Source: Planctomyces sp.
GTDB taxonomy: Bacteria > Planctomycetota > Planctomycetia > Planctomycetales > Planctomycetaceae
Assembly: GCA_016795105.1 (NCBI GenBank)
Contig: JAEUIH010000057.1
Location: forward strand, 1-49,845
Direction: 5' to 3'
Length of the DNA stretch: 49,845 nucleotides
This document shows, in pieces, positions 1-9,193 of this stretch (position 1 is its first letter; each line of letters starts with the position of its first letter). Made by a program: the position numbers and the translations under genes. Below the pieces are notes generated by a model that saw only the letters and a list, made by a program, of their open reading frames with translations, did no database searches and was not told the origin of the DNA.

Positions 1-107
1 ACGCTCCGGCCTTCGCGGGGGCATACGACGTGTACCACAAACCAACTGTTTACAACATCGGACGCCACGTCGTGATGTCGAACCCTGGCGACGCCAGCCA
101 TGCGCAT

Positions 108-500
108 TCGATTACGAGCACGAGCACCGTTATCACTGAGCACGAGCACGAATGTGCAGCAGGGGGGTGTTTGTCGTCCAGCAGATTCAGAGAGGCCAGC
201 AGATTGAGGAGTTGCAGGGATGTCGTTTTAACCACGGAAGACGCGGAAAAGACGGAAGAATCGCAGAAGTGCTCGATTGCTTTTTTTCGTGTGGTTCGTG
301 GTTACCAATCACGTTGGCTACGCGCTGGAAGTAGTCGGAATCAACTCACTACAATCCTCGCTGCACAAAACCCCCGCATCAATGAACTTACGCAACTCGA
401 CGTGGAAGATCTTTGCGGATCGATCTGAAACACCACCGACGGTTTTGACTGAACGATCAGTCTTCTCCATCGTGCTCAGCTCAGCGGTGCTCGTAATCGA
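108..500. repeat. 14-base inverted repeat flanking a 365-base spacer
   Basis: TCGATTACGAGCAC at 108-121 is the exact reverse complement of GTGCTCGTAATCGA at 487-500. The left arm is followed by further GAGCACGAGCAC units (117-129 and 138-150). The spacer has no clear gene. This could be a decayed non-autonomous mobile element, but no target-site duplication is visible. Confidence 0.4.
228..304. repeat. Imperfect palindrome with CACGGAAG / TTCGTGG ends
   Basis: The left end reads TTAACCACGGAAGACGCGG and the right end TTTTTTTCGTGTGGTTCGTG followed by GTTA. The two ends are imperfect reverse complements, and the left part repeats a GAAGACG-like unit every 8 to 9 bases. Sequences of this style (AACCACGAA..., CACACGAAA...) occur dispersed in many bacterial genomes; that is from memory and not checked here. 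Confidence 0.45.
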
Positions 501-572
501 TTTCGCTTGCGTCGAGAATTCCGGTTGTCATGCGCTGACGGTATTCCCATCCCGGATCACGATCGCCCCCCC

Positions 573-608
573 AAAGTACTCATCACGCTCCGCCGTGATG
601 AGTACTTT
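573..608. repeat. Palindromic repeat family B, simple 36-base copy
   Basis: The arms are AAAGTACTCATCACG and CGTGATGAGTACTTT (15 bases, perfectly complementary) around a CTCCGC loop. It is identical to the copy between clpB and truD. It is the only family B copy here not beside a recognised gene end. Confidence 0.9.
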
Positions 609-636
609 GCGATGCAATCCAGGCAGGTGCGTACCA

Positions 637-666
637 GGGCGGCTCGGGCAGGAATGCCCAAGCTAC
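637..666. repeat. Repeat family C, right-end fragment
   Basis: A 30-base stretch with GGGCGGCTC, the hairpin GGGCA-GGAA-TGCCC and AAGCTAC matches the right end of the element at 2716-2799. The left half is missing. Confidence 0.75.
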
Positions 667-875
667 ATTTGACCGTCTCGCGCGGCTTCGAGCGTAGGAT
701 CTTGATAGTGAATATTCTAGTGCCAGATGAGTGAACGACAGGGTGTCAATCAATGTGCCTCAGCGTGACTCAACCCTGGTGATGCACCTCGATTTCACTA
801 AATACGTTTTTCTGGTATCTAAGGTCCACAAAATGATCAGAGAGTTGGAGGAGGTTTTTTTGAAGGAATGGGAAA

Positions 876-2642
876 ATGCCTTCGAATCGTCGTTCTGCCA
901 AAATTACCGCAGGGACTTGTTTCGTACTACTATTGATTCTGGACATGCCGTCAGGCGAGTGTCGAGAGCCATTTTGGTACAGCATTGAAGGAGGTCGGCG
1001 TCCAGGGGTTGTAGAGTGGAAGCGTTATGCTATTGGAGAAGGTACTAAGAGGTTCGCTGATGATTCCGCAGAGGCTCGACTTCTGAAGAAGTATGACGAT
1101 GAACTGCGGATGGAATCGGGTTCGCTGCTCAGGAATGAGGATGGTTCAGAAGCTATTACGGGGCGATTCTCCGTCTGGCACGACGACTATTCTCAGCGTG
1201 AGGCGAGATTCTTTTGGAATACCGGGGCTAAGTCTCTGGATCGTCTGTCCGCAGCCATTGTGGCAGAACGTGGGGGCGCGACATCTTTGAGCTATTCGCC
1301 GGACGGTAGTGATGTCGTCATACGGAATTCTGATGTGGAGATTCAGGGGCGGGCTCGGATCGCCTGGATGGATGTCTATGCGGGACGTCGGGGGAGATTT
1401 GTTACCGTATCGAACACGCCGCTGTCAGACGTTTCGCTCACAAAAATAGAAGATCACCTTCAACAGGGAACTGAGCCAACGTGGTGTTGGTCTTATCGGC
1501 TGTCAGAGATCCCGGAAGAGCTTCGAGGAGCCTGGTTCGCTCAGGTTCAGAATTCAATGAATCCAGGGCTGCAAAAGGCAGATAACGAAGAGGCGTTCGT
1601 CCATATCCTTCGCAGTATGCGTGGCAACGCCATTCTCGAAATTCTTAGAATAGCTCTCTTCGACACAGATGTTGCCGACTTCTCCATGAGCGTGGATTCA
1701 GACGAAAGAGAACGGACAAGTTTCCAGGGGCGAATCAAAGCAAAAGATGGAACAGTATTTTCCGGGATCCTGAAGAGTATTAAAGGCGTAAACCTGGTTT
1801 GCGAAGAGGAGCTGGAGCCCAACGAAGTTGCGAGGATCACGACAGGATTTGAGCTTTCTGATGCAGGTGTTGATTTCGTGGGAAGGCTGAGGCGAGATCT
1901 TTCGAAGTCTCTTGATTTTGGCGATTCTTCTCGGACGGCGTTGGTGAGTGACGGCGAATTTGCTGCGGCCTTGAGCGTGCGAATGCGCGAAGGAACCCTC
2001 AGTTGCTCAAGTGTTTCTGGCAGCCGGTACAATATGATTCATAATCCGAGTGATGCGGAAGCCGCTATCCAACGATCCGACTTTCGTCCGGTTAAGTCGT
2101 ACGATCTAAATCCAATTCGGATGTTTCCATTTACAGATGTTGAGATCATCTCCGGCCATTTGCATGTTTCTGCATCTGATCAGCTATTGGGATTCATGTT
2201 TTCTGCAGACGCTTCGGATACCCGCTCGCTGAGTGCCCCAAGAATTCGGAAGATTGATCCGGGCGGCCCTGTTCTTTCTGTTCGCTGTGATTTATCTCGT
2301 CTTGCGCTGAAGAATGAAAATCACCACGACGCTGCTGCGCTGAGCTTTCTCGACAATTTGACGTCACGTATCATTATGGCACACGCCGTAAGGAATCAGT
2401 TTATGCAGTTGTCTTCTCTGAAGGACCCTGCACTTCCGACAATTGTACCTTCGCTTTGGACGTCGGATGGTGATTGGACGGTTGACATTGACCTGTATGT
2501 GCAGGATTCAGACTGCGTTCTGAAAGGCAAGGTTGGAAAGGAACTCCATCAGGCATTGTTTCTGAGGAGCATTCTTACGCGGCGATTACTATCACGCATT
2601 CTCGGAAGACTGATTCGATTTGATCGAAGCAGAAACGAGTGA
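876..2642 (+). CDS. Secreted protein of unknown function
   Basis: A 588-residue protein that I do not recognise. The first 30 residues look like a signal peptide: a basic start (MPSNRRSAK), a hydrophobic core (TCFVLLLILDMP) and a small-residue stretch, suggesting export. The rest is globular, with alternating strand-rich and charged segments, no transmembrane helix after the signal and no repeats. The middle contains a short DGTVFSGILKSIKGVNLV segment like the small beta modules seen in other secreted planctomycete proteins, which is a weak resemblance only. The start ATG at 876 has no well-placed ribosome site. The gene faces the sialate O-acetylesterase gene, with family C repeats between the two stop codons. 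Its reality as a gene is well supported by length and signal peptide; its function is unknown. Confidence 0.8.
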   Translation: MPSNRRSAKITAGTCFVLLLILDMPSGECREPFWYSIEGGRRPGVVEWKRYAIGEGTKRFADDSAEARLLKKYDDELRMESGSLLRNEDGSEAITGRFSVWHDDYSQREARFFWNTGAKSLDRLSAAIVAERGGATSLSYSPDGSDVVIRNSDVEIQGRARIAWMDVYAGRRGRFVTVSNTPLSDVSLTKIEDHLQQGTEPTWCWSYRLSEIPEELRGAWFAQVQNSMNPGLQKADNEEAFVHILRSMRGNAILEILRIALFDTDVADFSMSVDSDERERTSFQGRIKAKDGTVFSGILKSIKGVNLVCEEELEPNEVARITTGFELSDAGVDFVGRLRRDLSKSLDFGDSSRTALVSDGEFAAALSVRMREGTLSCSSVSGSRYNMIHNPSDAEAAIQRSDFRPVKSYDLNPIRMFPFTDVEIISGHLHVSASDQLLGFMFSADASDTRSLSAPRIRKIDPGGPVLSVRCDLSRLALKNENHHDAAALSFLDNLTSRIIMAHAVRNQFMQLSSLKDPALPTIVPSLWTSDGDWTVDIDLYVQDSDCVLKGKVGKELHQALFLRSILTRRLLSRILGRLIRFDRSRNE

Positions 2643-2660
2643 TTGTGTCATTACTACAAC

Positions 2661-2799
2661 GAGCATTCCTGCCCGTCTCCGCACTGGTTCGAGCACTGCA
2701 GCGGCGGCTCGCTAAGTAGGATGGGCATTCCTGCCCGTCCCGCGCTGTTTCGATCACAGCAGCGGCGCAGGGCGGCTCGGGCAGGAATGCCCAAGCTAC
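2661..2799. repeat. Repeat family C, one degenerate and one fuller copy
   Basis: The fuller copy (2716-2799) begins GTAG and ends CTAC. It contains GGGCA-TTCC-TGCCC near the left and GGGCA-GGAA-TGCCC near the right, around a GC-rich centre. A degenerate copy (2661-2715) precedes it. The element ends one base before the stop codon of the minus-strand esterase gene, so it forms the shared 3' region of two convergent genes and may act as a two-way terminator. Confidence 0.75.
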
Positions 2800-2800
2800 G

Positions 2801-4984
2801 TTACTTTGTTGGTCGGACGTAGATGCGGAGTCGCTTTGAGGAATATGAACTGGCGTTGCCGGAGAATGTCCAGTCCGGTGTTCGGTCTGGTCCGTTGCCG
2901 ATTCCAAGATCCGCACCGGCTCCGGAGCCCCAGTGGTTGATAGCGAACAGTGTCTGTTTTGCACCGAAGTTGTGGACCTGCATCGAACCGTAACCGTCTT
3001 CGGGTGGCGAGGTTTCGTCACCAAAGTCATAGATATCAGACGAAGCGCCGGGCACTTCAGCTGTGTTGATCATGCCATAGTTGTGGGGCCAGAATTCAAT
3101 ATTGCCGGTTGTTATTCCGGTGCCGGAAGCGATGCCGTTGATGTTACTGAAGACATCCATTGAAGTCACCTTCTGCTGGAATTTGGCACCCGAGGAAATC
3201 GTTGGGATTCCGATCTTCGCAACATCTTTGGTGAAGGCATCCATGGAAACGAAGACCTGCTTTTCTTCGCCGCCAGCTGCGGTGAGTTCAACCAGATAGG
3301 CAACTCGGTCGAAGCCTTTAATCCTGCTGCTGTTATCGACATCATACCTGATGTCATGACTCAGCTTGCTGAGATCAAGGTCGTAGACCAGTGAGTATTC
3401 TTTTGCAACAGGCACGGAACTCAGAAAATCGGGAACCTCACCGCCTCGGACTGCTCCAACCGGCAGGCCAGTGCCTCCGCAGAGATTTGGTTCTGCCAGC
3501 ATATGCCACGCAAAACGAAAGGCGACCGGTGCTGCAACTTTGTCACTTGTCAGGACAACGGAATCACCGTCAATGGTGGCTGTTGCCGGCTGAAATCCAC
3601 CGGAACCAACACCGATCACTTCAAAGTGAGATGGTGCCTTTCCATCGCGAGTCTTCAAGCCGCCGCCTGTGTTTCGGAACCGTACTTTGAGTCGATCTTT
3701 CAGAACTTCAACCCCATCCATTTCCGGGCTGTTGGCAACTACGTCTGTTTTGCCGTGATCGTTCTTCAGAGCCAGCAGTGCAAGCCGAAGTCCTACATCC
3801 TGTTTGTTGGGAGGATGGATGTCTTCAATGGTTGCGATGTCGTTGATGACGACCATACCGGTATTGGGGATCGACTGAACCGCAGCCTGAGCTTCCCAGA
3901 ATTTGGCGAGGATCGCCGGGTCTTCTGTGCCGTAACGGAATGGAGCGATCTGAACATAGTAGAACGGAAAGTCTCCCTGACCCCACAGTTCTCGCCATCC
4001 ACCAATCAGTGCCTTCTTCTTCTCGACATACAACATTCCTTCCCCATGGTTGGACTCACCCTGATACCAGATCGCTCCGCGAATCGGGAAGCCCACGAGT
4101 GAATGAATCATCCCGTTGTAGAGCATCGTTGGATCCTGATTGCTCGTAAACGGTACAAGACTCTGCGGATACGCCGGGCTGGCAGGAACAGCGGTTTTCC
4201 CATCCAGTGCCGCGCGAGCTTTTCCGGCCCAGTCTTCAATGGCCTTAATGTGGGATTCGAGCTGACTGCGATATTCGGGAGTACCAGGAGTCCGTCCAAC
4301 GACGGATCGATAGATATCCTGAAGTGCTTCGACTTTCTGAAAGCCAACAGGCGGTGTCCAGGGCTCAACTCGGGTCCCGCCCCATGATGAATTCAGCAGG
4401 CCGACAGGGACATCCAGTTCCTGATGAAGTTTTCGAGCCATGAAGTAGCCGCAGGCTGTAAATCCAGCAGCCGTATTTGGAGAGCAGACCTGCCAGCTGG
4501 ATTCAAACTGATCCAGCGGTACAGTCGACGGCACCAGCGGCACTTTGATATGACGGATCATCGGGAAATTCGCAGCTGCGATTTCCTGCTGAGCATTGAC
4601 GCAGGCAGCCACGGGCCACTCCATATTCGACTGCCCGGAACACAGCCAGACTTCACCGACCAGGACATCAGAAATCGTAATCGTATTCTTACCCTGAACG
4701 GTGATCGTCGTTGGCGTCTTGCTTGCCTGCATCGCCGGCAGCTTCACTTCCCAGCGTCCTCCCGCATCCGCCTTCGCTGTACCTTTGTGGGCTGCAACGC
4801 TGACAGTGATTGTTTCACCCGGCTCTGCCCAACCCCAGATGCGAACAGGAATTTCCCTCTGCAACACCATGTGGTCGCCAAACACAGACGCCAGGCGGAC
4901 GTCCGCCGTTGCAGTGCCGAACGAGAGCATGCAGGAGATGCTCAACAATGACGTGATCAGCAGTCGGTTCATAGTTTTTGCCAC
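2801..4984 (-). CDS. Secreted sialate O-acetylesterase-like protein (SASA family)
   Basis: Predicted carbohydrate esterase that removes acetyl groups from sugars outside the cytoplasm. The 727-residue frame opens with GTG; an ATG four codons later (4972) starts a cleaner signal peptide ([16 protein letters not shown]) and is equally possible. A beta-sandwich-like N-terminal region is followed by the SGNH-type core: GQSNMEW with the likely nucleophile Ser119, WYQGESN near residue 308, and [10 protein letters not shown] near 386 with the likely catalytic His. This matches the SASA/DUF303 family. The last 200 or so residues form an extra domain ([19 protein letters not shown]) that I believe is common in planctomycete secreted proteins but cannot assign. 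It stands alone, with repeats on both sides. The true substrate could be acetylated xylan or another polysaccharide rather than sialic acid. Confidence 0.9.
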   Translation of the reverse strand: MAKTMNRLLITSLLSISCMLSFGTATADVRLASVFGDHMVLQREIPVRIWGWAEPGETITVSVAAHKGTAKADAGGRWEVKLPAMQASKTPTTITVQGKNTITISDVLVGEVWLCSGQSNMEWPVAACVNAQQEIAAANFPMIRHIKVPLVPSTVPLDQFESSWQVCSPNTAAGFTACGYFMARKLHQELDVPVGLLNSSWGGTRVEPWTPPVGFQKVEALQDIYRSVVGRTPGTPEYRSQLESHIKAIEDWAGKARAALDGKTAVPASPAYPQSLVPFTSNQDPTMLYNGMIHSLVGFPIRGAIWYQGESNHGEGMLYVEKKKALIGGWRELWGQGDFPFYYVQIAPFRYGTEDPAILAKFWEAQAAVQSIPNTGMVVINDIATIEDIHPPNKQDVGLRLALLALKNDHGKTDVVANSPEMDGVEVLKDRLKVRFRNTGGGLKTRDGKAPSHFEVIGVGSGGFQPATATIDGDSVVLTSDKVAAPVAFRFAWHMLAEPNLCGGTGLPVGAVRGGEVPDFLSSVPVAKEYSLVYDLDLSKLSHDIRYDVDNSSRIKGFDRVAYLVELTAAGGEEKQVFVSMDAFTKDVAKIGIPTISSGAKFQQKVTSMDVFSNINGIASGTGITTGNIEFWPHNYGMINTAEVPGASSDIYDFGDETSPPEDGYGSMQVHNFGAKQTLFAINHWGSGAGADLGIGNGPDRTPDWTFSGNASSYSSKRLRIYVRPTK

Positions 4985-5072
4985 TGAAAGTTGAAGATTA
5001 AGACACTAGCGGAAGCCAGTCATCAATGTACAGACTTTCATCGCCCGACACGAGTCACCAGCGGCCCGGCCC

Positions 5073-5365
5073 GTAGCAGGCAGACTCCGTCTGCCGTCCG
5101 CCACCGCGTACCCAGAACGACGCGGACGGCACATGGAATGTGCTTAAAGTAGCAGGCAGACTCCGTCTGCCGTCCGCGACCGCGCACCCGGAACGATGCG
5201 GACGGCACATGGAATGTGCTTAAAGTAGCAGGCAGACTCCGTCTGCCGTCCGCGACCGCGCACCCAGAACGATGCGGACGGCACATGGAATGTGCCTGCT
5301 ACAGTTGAGCGTCCGCGACCGCGTACCCAGAGTGTAGCGGACGGCACATGGAATGTGCCTGCTAC
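5073..5365. repeat. Repeat family A, tandem cluster of four copies
   Basis: Copies begin at 5073, 5149 and 5225 (76-base period); a fourth, lacking its left arm, spans 5311-5365. Each full unit reads GTAGCAGG, hairpin CAGAC-TCC-GTCTG, CCGTCCGC, a spacer of about 20 bases, GCGGACGG, hairpin CACAT-GGA-ATGTG. The outer right arm CCTGCTAC is present only in the third and fourth copies; in the first two it is replaced by CTTAAA. The cluster ends nine bases before the pheA stop codon. It fills most of the 390-base gap between pheA and the esterase gene, and I see nothing else there. Confidence 0.93.
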
Positions 5366-5374
5366 AGGAAAAAC

Positions 5375-6646
5375 CTAGTTGACTGGTTCGCTGCGAGGGT
5401 ATGAGCCGAGGACTTCGAGTCGATCCGGGGGGAGGTCTTCGAGGTCTTTGAGGGTCCTCTTGATTCGAGGCTCAGACACATGACCTTCGAAGTCGAGGAA
5501 GAACAAATAGCCGATCTGCGGTTGTCTCAGTGGGAAGGATTCAATCCAGGTGAGGTTAATCTTGTGTCTGCGGAACGCTTCCAGTGCATCGGAGAGTGAG
5601 CCCGGCTTGTGTGGAATCTGCAGCAGGATGGCAGTTCGATCCGAACCGGTTGGTTCTGCAACGGAGTCCCCGATGACAGCGAAACGAGTGATGTTGTTGC
5701 GGTTGTCTTCGATGCATTCGGCGACAATCTGCACATCATACTGAATCGCTGCCTGATGACTGGCCACGGCAGCAGCTCGAGGTTTATCGCGAGCGAGTTG
5801 AGCGGCCGTCGAGGTGCTGGTGACCTCAATCAATCGGGCCTGAGGCATGTTCTTGGACAGCCAGTCGCGACACTGAGAAAGTGCCTGAGGCTTGCTGTAG
5901 ATTTCCGTGATTTCACTTCGTTCGCATCGAGCCAGCAGGTTGTGGTGAACATGCACCTGAACCTCGCCGCAGATGCGGAGCGGAAGACGAGTAAACATAT
6001 CGAGGGTGTCAACAATTCTGCCGTCAGTACTGTTTTCAATTGGAACCAGACCAAAATCCACATGACCTCGGTTCACCTCTTCAAATACCGTCGCAATGGT
6101 ACTTACCGGTACCAGGTCTGCAGATTCACCGAACCGGGTGACGGCTGCCTGATGAGTAAAGCTGTAGGCCGGGCCGAGATAGGCGACACGAATGTTTTTA
6201 ATTCGCTGACGACCTGCACTCAACAACGGTCGGAAGATCGTCTTGAGTTCCGCGGATGTCAGAGGACCCTGGTTCGCTCGATCGATCAGGCCCCAGACCT
6301 GCTGCTGATCCTGATCGCTGAAAACGATCTTACTGGGCGACTGAACACCCTTCATCTTCTGCAGATATAACGAAGCTCGGCGATTCAGAAGCGCAACCAG
6401 CTGCTCGTCCACCTGTGTCAGCTGAAGTTCTGGTGAAACGGGCGTTTCCGATACGGGCGCTGCGACGACTTCAGGAGGCTTGCGAGTTGGCCGTGGCGGG
6501 ACTGGGCTGCTGGGTTTTGGAGCCTTTTTCACAGCTGCAACCTTTTCCGGGGCGGATGCCGTGGGTTTTGCCGGGCGGGCTGGGACGGGGGCGGCCTTTC
6601 GGGCCACTTTCTTCACGGGCTTCGCGGACGCTTGCTTCTTTGCCAT
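5375..6646 (-). CDS. pheA: Chorismate mutase / prephenate dehydratase (P-protein)
   Basis: Converts chorismate to prephenate and then to phenylpyruvate in phenylalanine synthesis, in the cytoplasm. I start it at ATG 6646 (MAKKQ), which has AGAGG upstream, rather than at an in-frame ATG 20 codons earlier. Residues 1 to about 70 are a Lys/Ala/Pro-rich tail not typical of the family. A chorismate-mutase-like helical region follows ([15 protein letters not shown]), then the dehydratase domain ([25 protein letters not shown], and the ITRF motif with the catalytic Thr), and a C-terminal ACT domain ([10 protein letters not shown]) with ESFP in place of the usual ESRP phenylalanine-sensing motif. The dehydratase assignment is firm. 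The mutase domain is more diverged, so its activity is less certain. It diverges from dnaK across a 462-base gap. Confidence 0.93.
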   Translation of the reverse strand: MAKKQASAKPVKKVARKAAPVPARPAKPTASAPEKVAAVKKAPKPSSPVPPRPTRKPPEVVAAPVSETPVSPELQLTQVDEQLVALLNRRASLYLQKMKGVQSPSKIVFSDQDQQQVWGLIDRANQGPLTSAELKTIFRPLLSAGRQRIKNIRVAYLGPAYSFTHQAAVTRFGESADLVPVSTIATVFEEVNRGHVDFGLVPIENSTDGRIVDTLDMFTRLPLRICGEVQVHVHHNLLARCERSEITEIYSKPQALSQCRDWLSKNMPQARLIEVTSTSTAAQLARDKPRAAAVASHQAAIQYDVQIVAECIEDNRNNITRFAVIGDSVAEPTGSDRTAILLQIPHKPGSLSDALEAFRRHKINLTWIESFPLRQPQIGYLFFLDFEGHVSEPRIKRTLKDLEDLPPDRLEVLGSYPRSEPVN

Positions 6647-6804
6647 TGCAAACCTCTGTTTTTTATCGCTCAATAAGGTGGGGTCGCCCTTGTACAGGTA
6701 CCCCATAACAGTGTCAAGCAGCCCCAGGTCCGATCAACCAGGGAACTTCTTATCCAGTCGTTTTCAAGGAAATCCACAACGGATTCACGCCAATTCTCAG
6801 CGTG

Positions 6805-6898
6805 GTGCCATTTTGGCACTCGCCGGCGGACTGCCCTTGGGTGCCAAAAGTGCAGGAGATGTCGGGGGCCGTGTTTCGGGTTCGCTGTCAGTCTGACA
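6805..6898. promoter_or_regulatory. Inverted repeats in the pheA-dnaK divergent region
   Basis: TTTTGGCAC (6811-6819) pairs perfectly with GTGCCAAAA (6841-6849), and the first arm also lies in a shorter palindrome GTGCCA-TTT-TGGCAC (6805-6819). A second palindrome, TGTCAG-T-CTGACA, is at 6886-6898. No CIRCE heat-shock operator (TTAGCACTC with its complement) is present. These could be operators for dnaK or pheA; the assignment is a guess. The rest of the gap 6647-7108 shows nothing else I can name. Confidence 0.4.
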
Positions 6899-7108
6899 CC
6901 CGAGGATTTGGGATTCGGTCGTCTATTTTCCGTAAACTGTGTTGCGTTAACCGTTTGCGTCGAAGTCTGAGTGGTTCGGCACAGTATGTGCTAAGAGGAG
7001 ATGCGTCTGACGAGGGCAGTTCTAAGGGACTGGATCGAAGGGCGAGGAATTCAAACATTTTGGAAATCGCCATCGCGCGAAGAGCGAGGCATTGAGAGGT
7101 ACGCAATC

Positions 7109-9010
7109 ATGGCTGTATCAGGTGAGAAGATTATTGGAATTGACCTGGGAACCACGAACTCAGTGGTATCGGTAATGGAAGGCGGGGAGCCCCGTGTCAT
7201 TGCCAATCAGGAAGGCAGCCGGACAACTCCCAGTGTCATCGCATTTACTCAGAAGGGTGAGACTCTTGTTGGGGAGCCTGCAAAGCGTCAGGCCGTGACC
7301 AACCCGACGAACACGATTTATTCGATTAAGCGATTCATGGGTCGCCGTCACAAAGAAGTTCACTCAGAAGAGAAGCTTGTTCCCTACAAGGTTGTGGGAT
7401 CAGAGTCGGACTATGTGAAGGTCAACGTGGTTGGCAAGGAGCATACTCCGCCGGAGATTTCCGCGCTGGTTCTGCGAAAGCTGAAGGAAGCTGCGGAGAA
7501 TTATCTGGGGCACAAGGTCAATAAAGCAGTGATTACAGTTCCGGCCTACTTCAATGATGCTCAGCGTCAGGCGACAAAAGACGCGGGTCAGATTGCAGGT
7601 CTGGATGTTGCCCGAATCATCAATGAGCCAACGGCAGCAGCGCTGGCTTACGGTCTGGACAAGAAGCGAGAAGAGAAGATCGTCGTATTTGACCTGGGTG
7701 GCGGAACGTTTGACGTTTCAATCCTTGAAGTTGGTGACGAGCTGATTGAAGTGCTCAGCACTAATGGAGACACACATCTGGGAGGAGACGACTTCGATGA
7801 AGTTGTGATTGATTTCCTTGCACAGTCCTTCAAGCAGGAGCAGGGGATTGACCTTCGCAAAGATCCGATGGCACTTCAGCGTCTGCGAGAAGCGGCTGAA
7901 AAGGCCAAGAAGGAACTGTCATCACAGCAGACGACAGACATCAATCTCCCGTTCATTACGGCGGATGCATCGGGTGCGAAACACCTGCAGCTGAGTATTA
8001 CACGGGCGAAGTTCGAAGAGTTGATTGACCCACTGGTGGAACGATGTCGTCAGCCGGTGATGAATGCTCTGAAGGATGCGAAGCTGAAGGCCGGTGACAT
8101 TCACGAAGTGGTACTTGTCGGTGGTTCAACGCGAGTACCGAAAGTGCAGCGATTGGTGAAGGAAATGTTTGGCAAGGATCCTCATCAGGGGGTCAATCCG
8201 GACGAAGTTGTATCACTGGGTGCAGCAATTCAGGGTGGAATTATCGCCGGCGATGTCAAGGATGTGGTGCTGCTCGACGTGACGCCTCTGTCTCTGGGAA
8301 TTGAGACGGAAGGTGGAATCATGACTGTTCTGGTCGAACGAAACACGACCATTCCAACTACCAAGACAGAGACATTTTCAACAGCGTCAGACAATCAGCC
8401 AGCGGTTACGGTTCGAGTCTTTCAGGGTGAACGCAAGATGGCAACCGACAACCGGCTGCTGGACGAGTTCAATCTGGATGGAATTCCTCCGGCTCCTCGT
8501 GGAGTACCTCAGATTGAGGTCAAGTTTGACATCGATGTGAACGGGATTCTGAGCGTATCGGCTCGCGATAAGGCGTCTGGAAAACAGCATTCGGTGCAGA
8601 TCAAGCAGTCGAGTGGTTTGTCGGACGACGAAATTGAGCGGATGAGAAAAGACGCAGAGGCTCATGCTGAAGACGACAAGCGAAAGCAGGAGCTGGCTGC
8701 GGCAAAGAATCAGGCATCTGCGCTGGTTCACCAGATCGAGAAGACTCTGAAGGAGCACTCGGACAAGCTGGATGGCGGGTCAAAGACGGCGATCGAAGGT
8801 TCGATTGCAAAAGTGAAGAAGGCAGCCGAAGGTACGGACACTGCGGCCATCACAAGTGCGTGTGACGAACTTCAGCAGGCTTCTCATGCTTTGGCTCAGC
8901 ACATGTACAGTGGTAAAGATGGTGGAGCTGAGGCAGGAGCTGGTCCTGCGTCCTCTGGACCAGCGGGCGGCAATGACGACGTGATTGACGCCGAGTTTGA
9001 GAAGAAGTGA
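7109..9010 (+). CDS. dnaK: Chaperone DnaK (Hsp70)
   Basis: ATP-driven cytoplasmic chaperone that binds exposed hydrophobic peptides and works with DnaJ and GrpE. The start at 7109 ([18 protein letters not shown]) fits the family N-terminus and has GAGAGG about ten bases upstream; the reading frame is open for 36 more codons upstream. All three Hsp70 signatures are visible: IDLGTTNS at the N-terminus, [13 protein letters not shown], and [13 protein letters not shown]. The linker [15 protein letters not shown] leads into the substrate-binding domain, and the protein ends with a Gly/Ala-rich stretch and [11 protein letters not shown], the usual acidic tail. At 633 residues its length is normal. 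clpB follows 183 bases downstream; grpE and dnaJ are not in the window. Confidence 0.98.
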   Translation: MAVSGEKIIGIDLGTTNSVVSVMEGGEPRVIANQEGSRTTPSVIAFTQKGETLVGEPAKRQAVTNPTNTIYSIKRFMGRRHKEVHSEEKLVPYKVVGSESDYVKVNVVGKEHTPPEISALVLRKLKEAAENYLGHKVNKAVITVPAYFNDAQRQATKDAGQIAGLDVARIINEPTAAALAYGLDKKREEKIVVFDLGGGTFDVSILEVGDELIEVLSTNGDTHLGGDDFDEVVIDFLAQSFKQEQGIDLRKDPMALQRLREAAEKAKKELSSQQTTDINLPFITADASGAKHLQLSITRAKFEELIDPLVERCRQPVMNALKDAKLKAGDIHEVVLVGGSTRVPKVQRLVKEMFGKDPHQGVNPDEVVSLGAAIQGGIIAGDVKDVVLLDVTPLSLGIETEGGIMTVLVERNTTIPTTKTETFSTASDNQPAVTVRVFQGERKMATDNRLLDEFNLDGIPPAPRGVPQIEVKFDIDVNGILSVSARDKASGKQHSVQIKQSSGLSDDEIERMRKDAEAHAEDDKRKQELAAAKNQASALVHQIEKTLKEHSDKLDGGSKTAIEGSIAKVKKAAEGTDTAAITSACDELQQASHALAQHMYSGKDGGAEAGAGPASSGPAGGNDDVIDAEFEKK

Positions 9011-9041
9011 GATTTGTGAGGTTTCCCTCTGTCAGATGAAC

Positions 9042-9070
9042 CCTGCCTCCCGGTTCCCAGGGGAGGCAGG
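9042..9070 (+). terminator. Hairpin between dnaK and clpB
   Basis: CCTGCCTCCC (9042-9051) pairs perfectly with GGGAGGCAGG (9061-9070) around a nine-base loop, 31 bases after the dnaK stop codon. No strong T-run follows (ATATTTCCCC), so it may be a weak terminator, an attenuator or an mRNA end stabiliser. Confidence 0.6.
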
Positions 9071-9193
9071 ATATTTCCCCGCCGAAACATCCTTTCCTGT
9101 CCACAGAATTCGTTTCCGAATTCACGTTCGCTGAACTTCCCATTGTCAGAATAGACCGCGCCCCCGTTGCGCGCGAGTTGTCAGGAGAAACTC

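Larger units (their letters stand above)
1..875. other. Non-coding region with repeat relics
   Basis: No convincing gene is seen in the first 875 bases. The open frames are short, overlap one another on both strands and show no protein-like pattern. The stretch holds a 14-base inverted repeat (108-121 and 487-500), a fragment resembling dispersed CACGGAAG-type elements (228-304), a perfect 36-base palindrome (573-608) and a fragment of the GGGCAGGAATGCCC repeat (637-666). From 667 to about 840 I see nothing specific. A purine-rich GGAGGAGG lies at 847-854, but 21 bases before the next start codon. Confidence 0.6.

Noticed and set aside
30-672. Overlapping open frames of about 130 residues
   Set aside because: They run through repeat relics, lack protein-like sequence or ribosome sites, and contradict one another in frame.
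5038-5347. Small open frames with repeated CRPHRSG-like or HIPCAVR-like peptides
   Set aside because: They are translations of the family A repeats, and recur in several frames wherever those repeats occur.
5609-6370. A 253-codon frame opposite pheA
   Set aside because: It is the antisense shadow of a conserved enzyme gene and has no signal or domain features.
7001-7108. A longer N-terminus for DnaK
   Set aside because: The extra 36 residues do not fit the family, whereas ATG 7109 has a good ribosome site and the conserved start.
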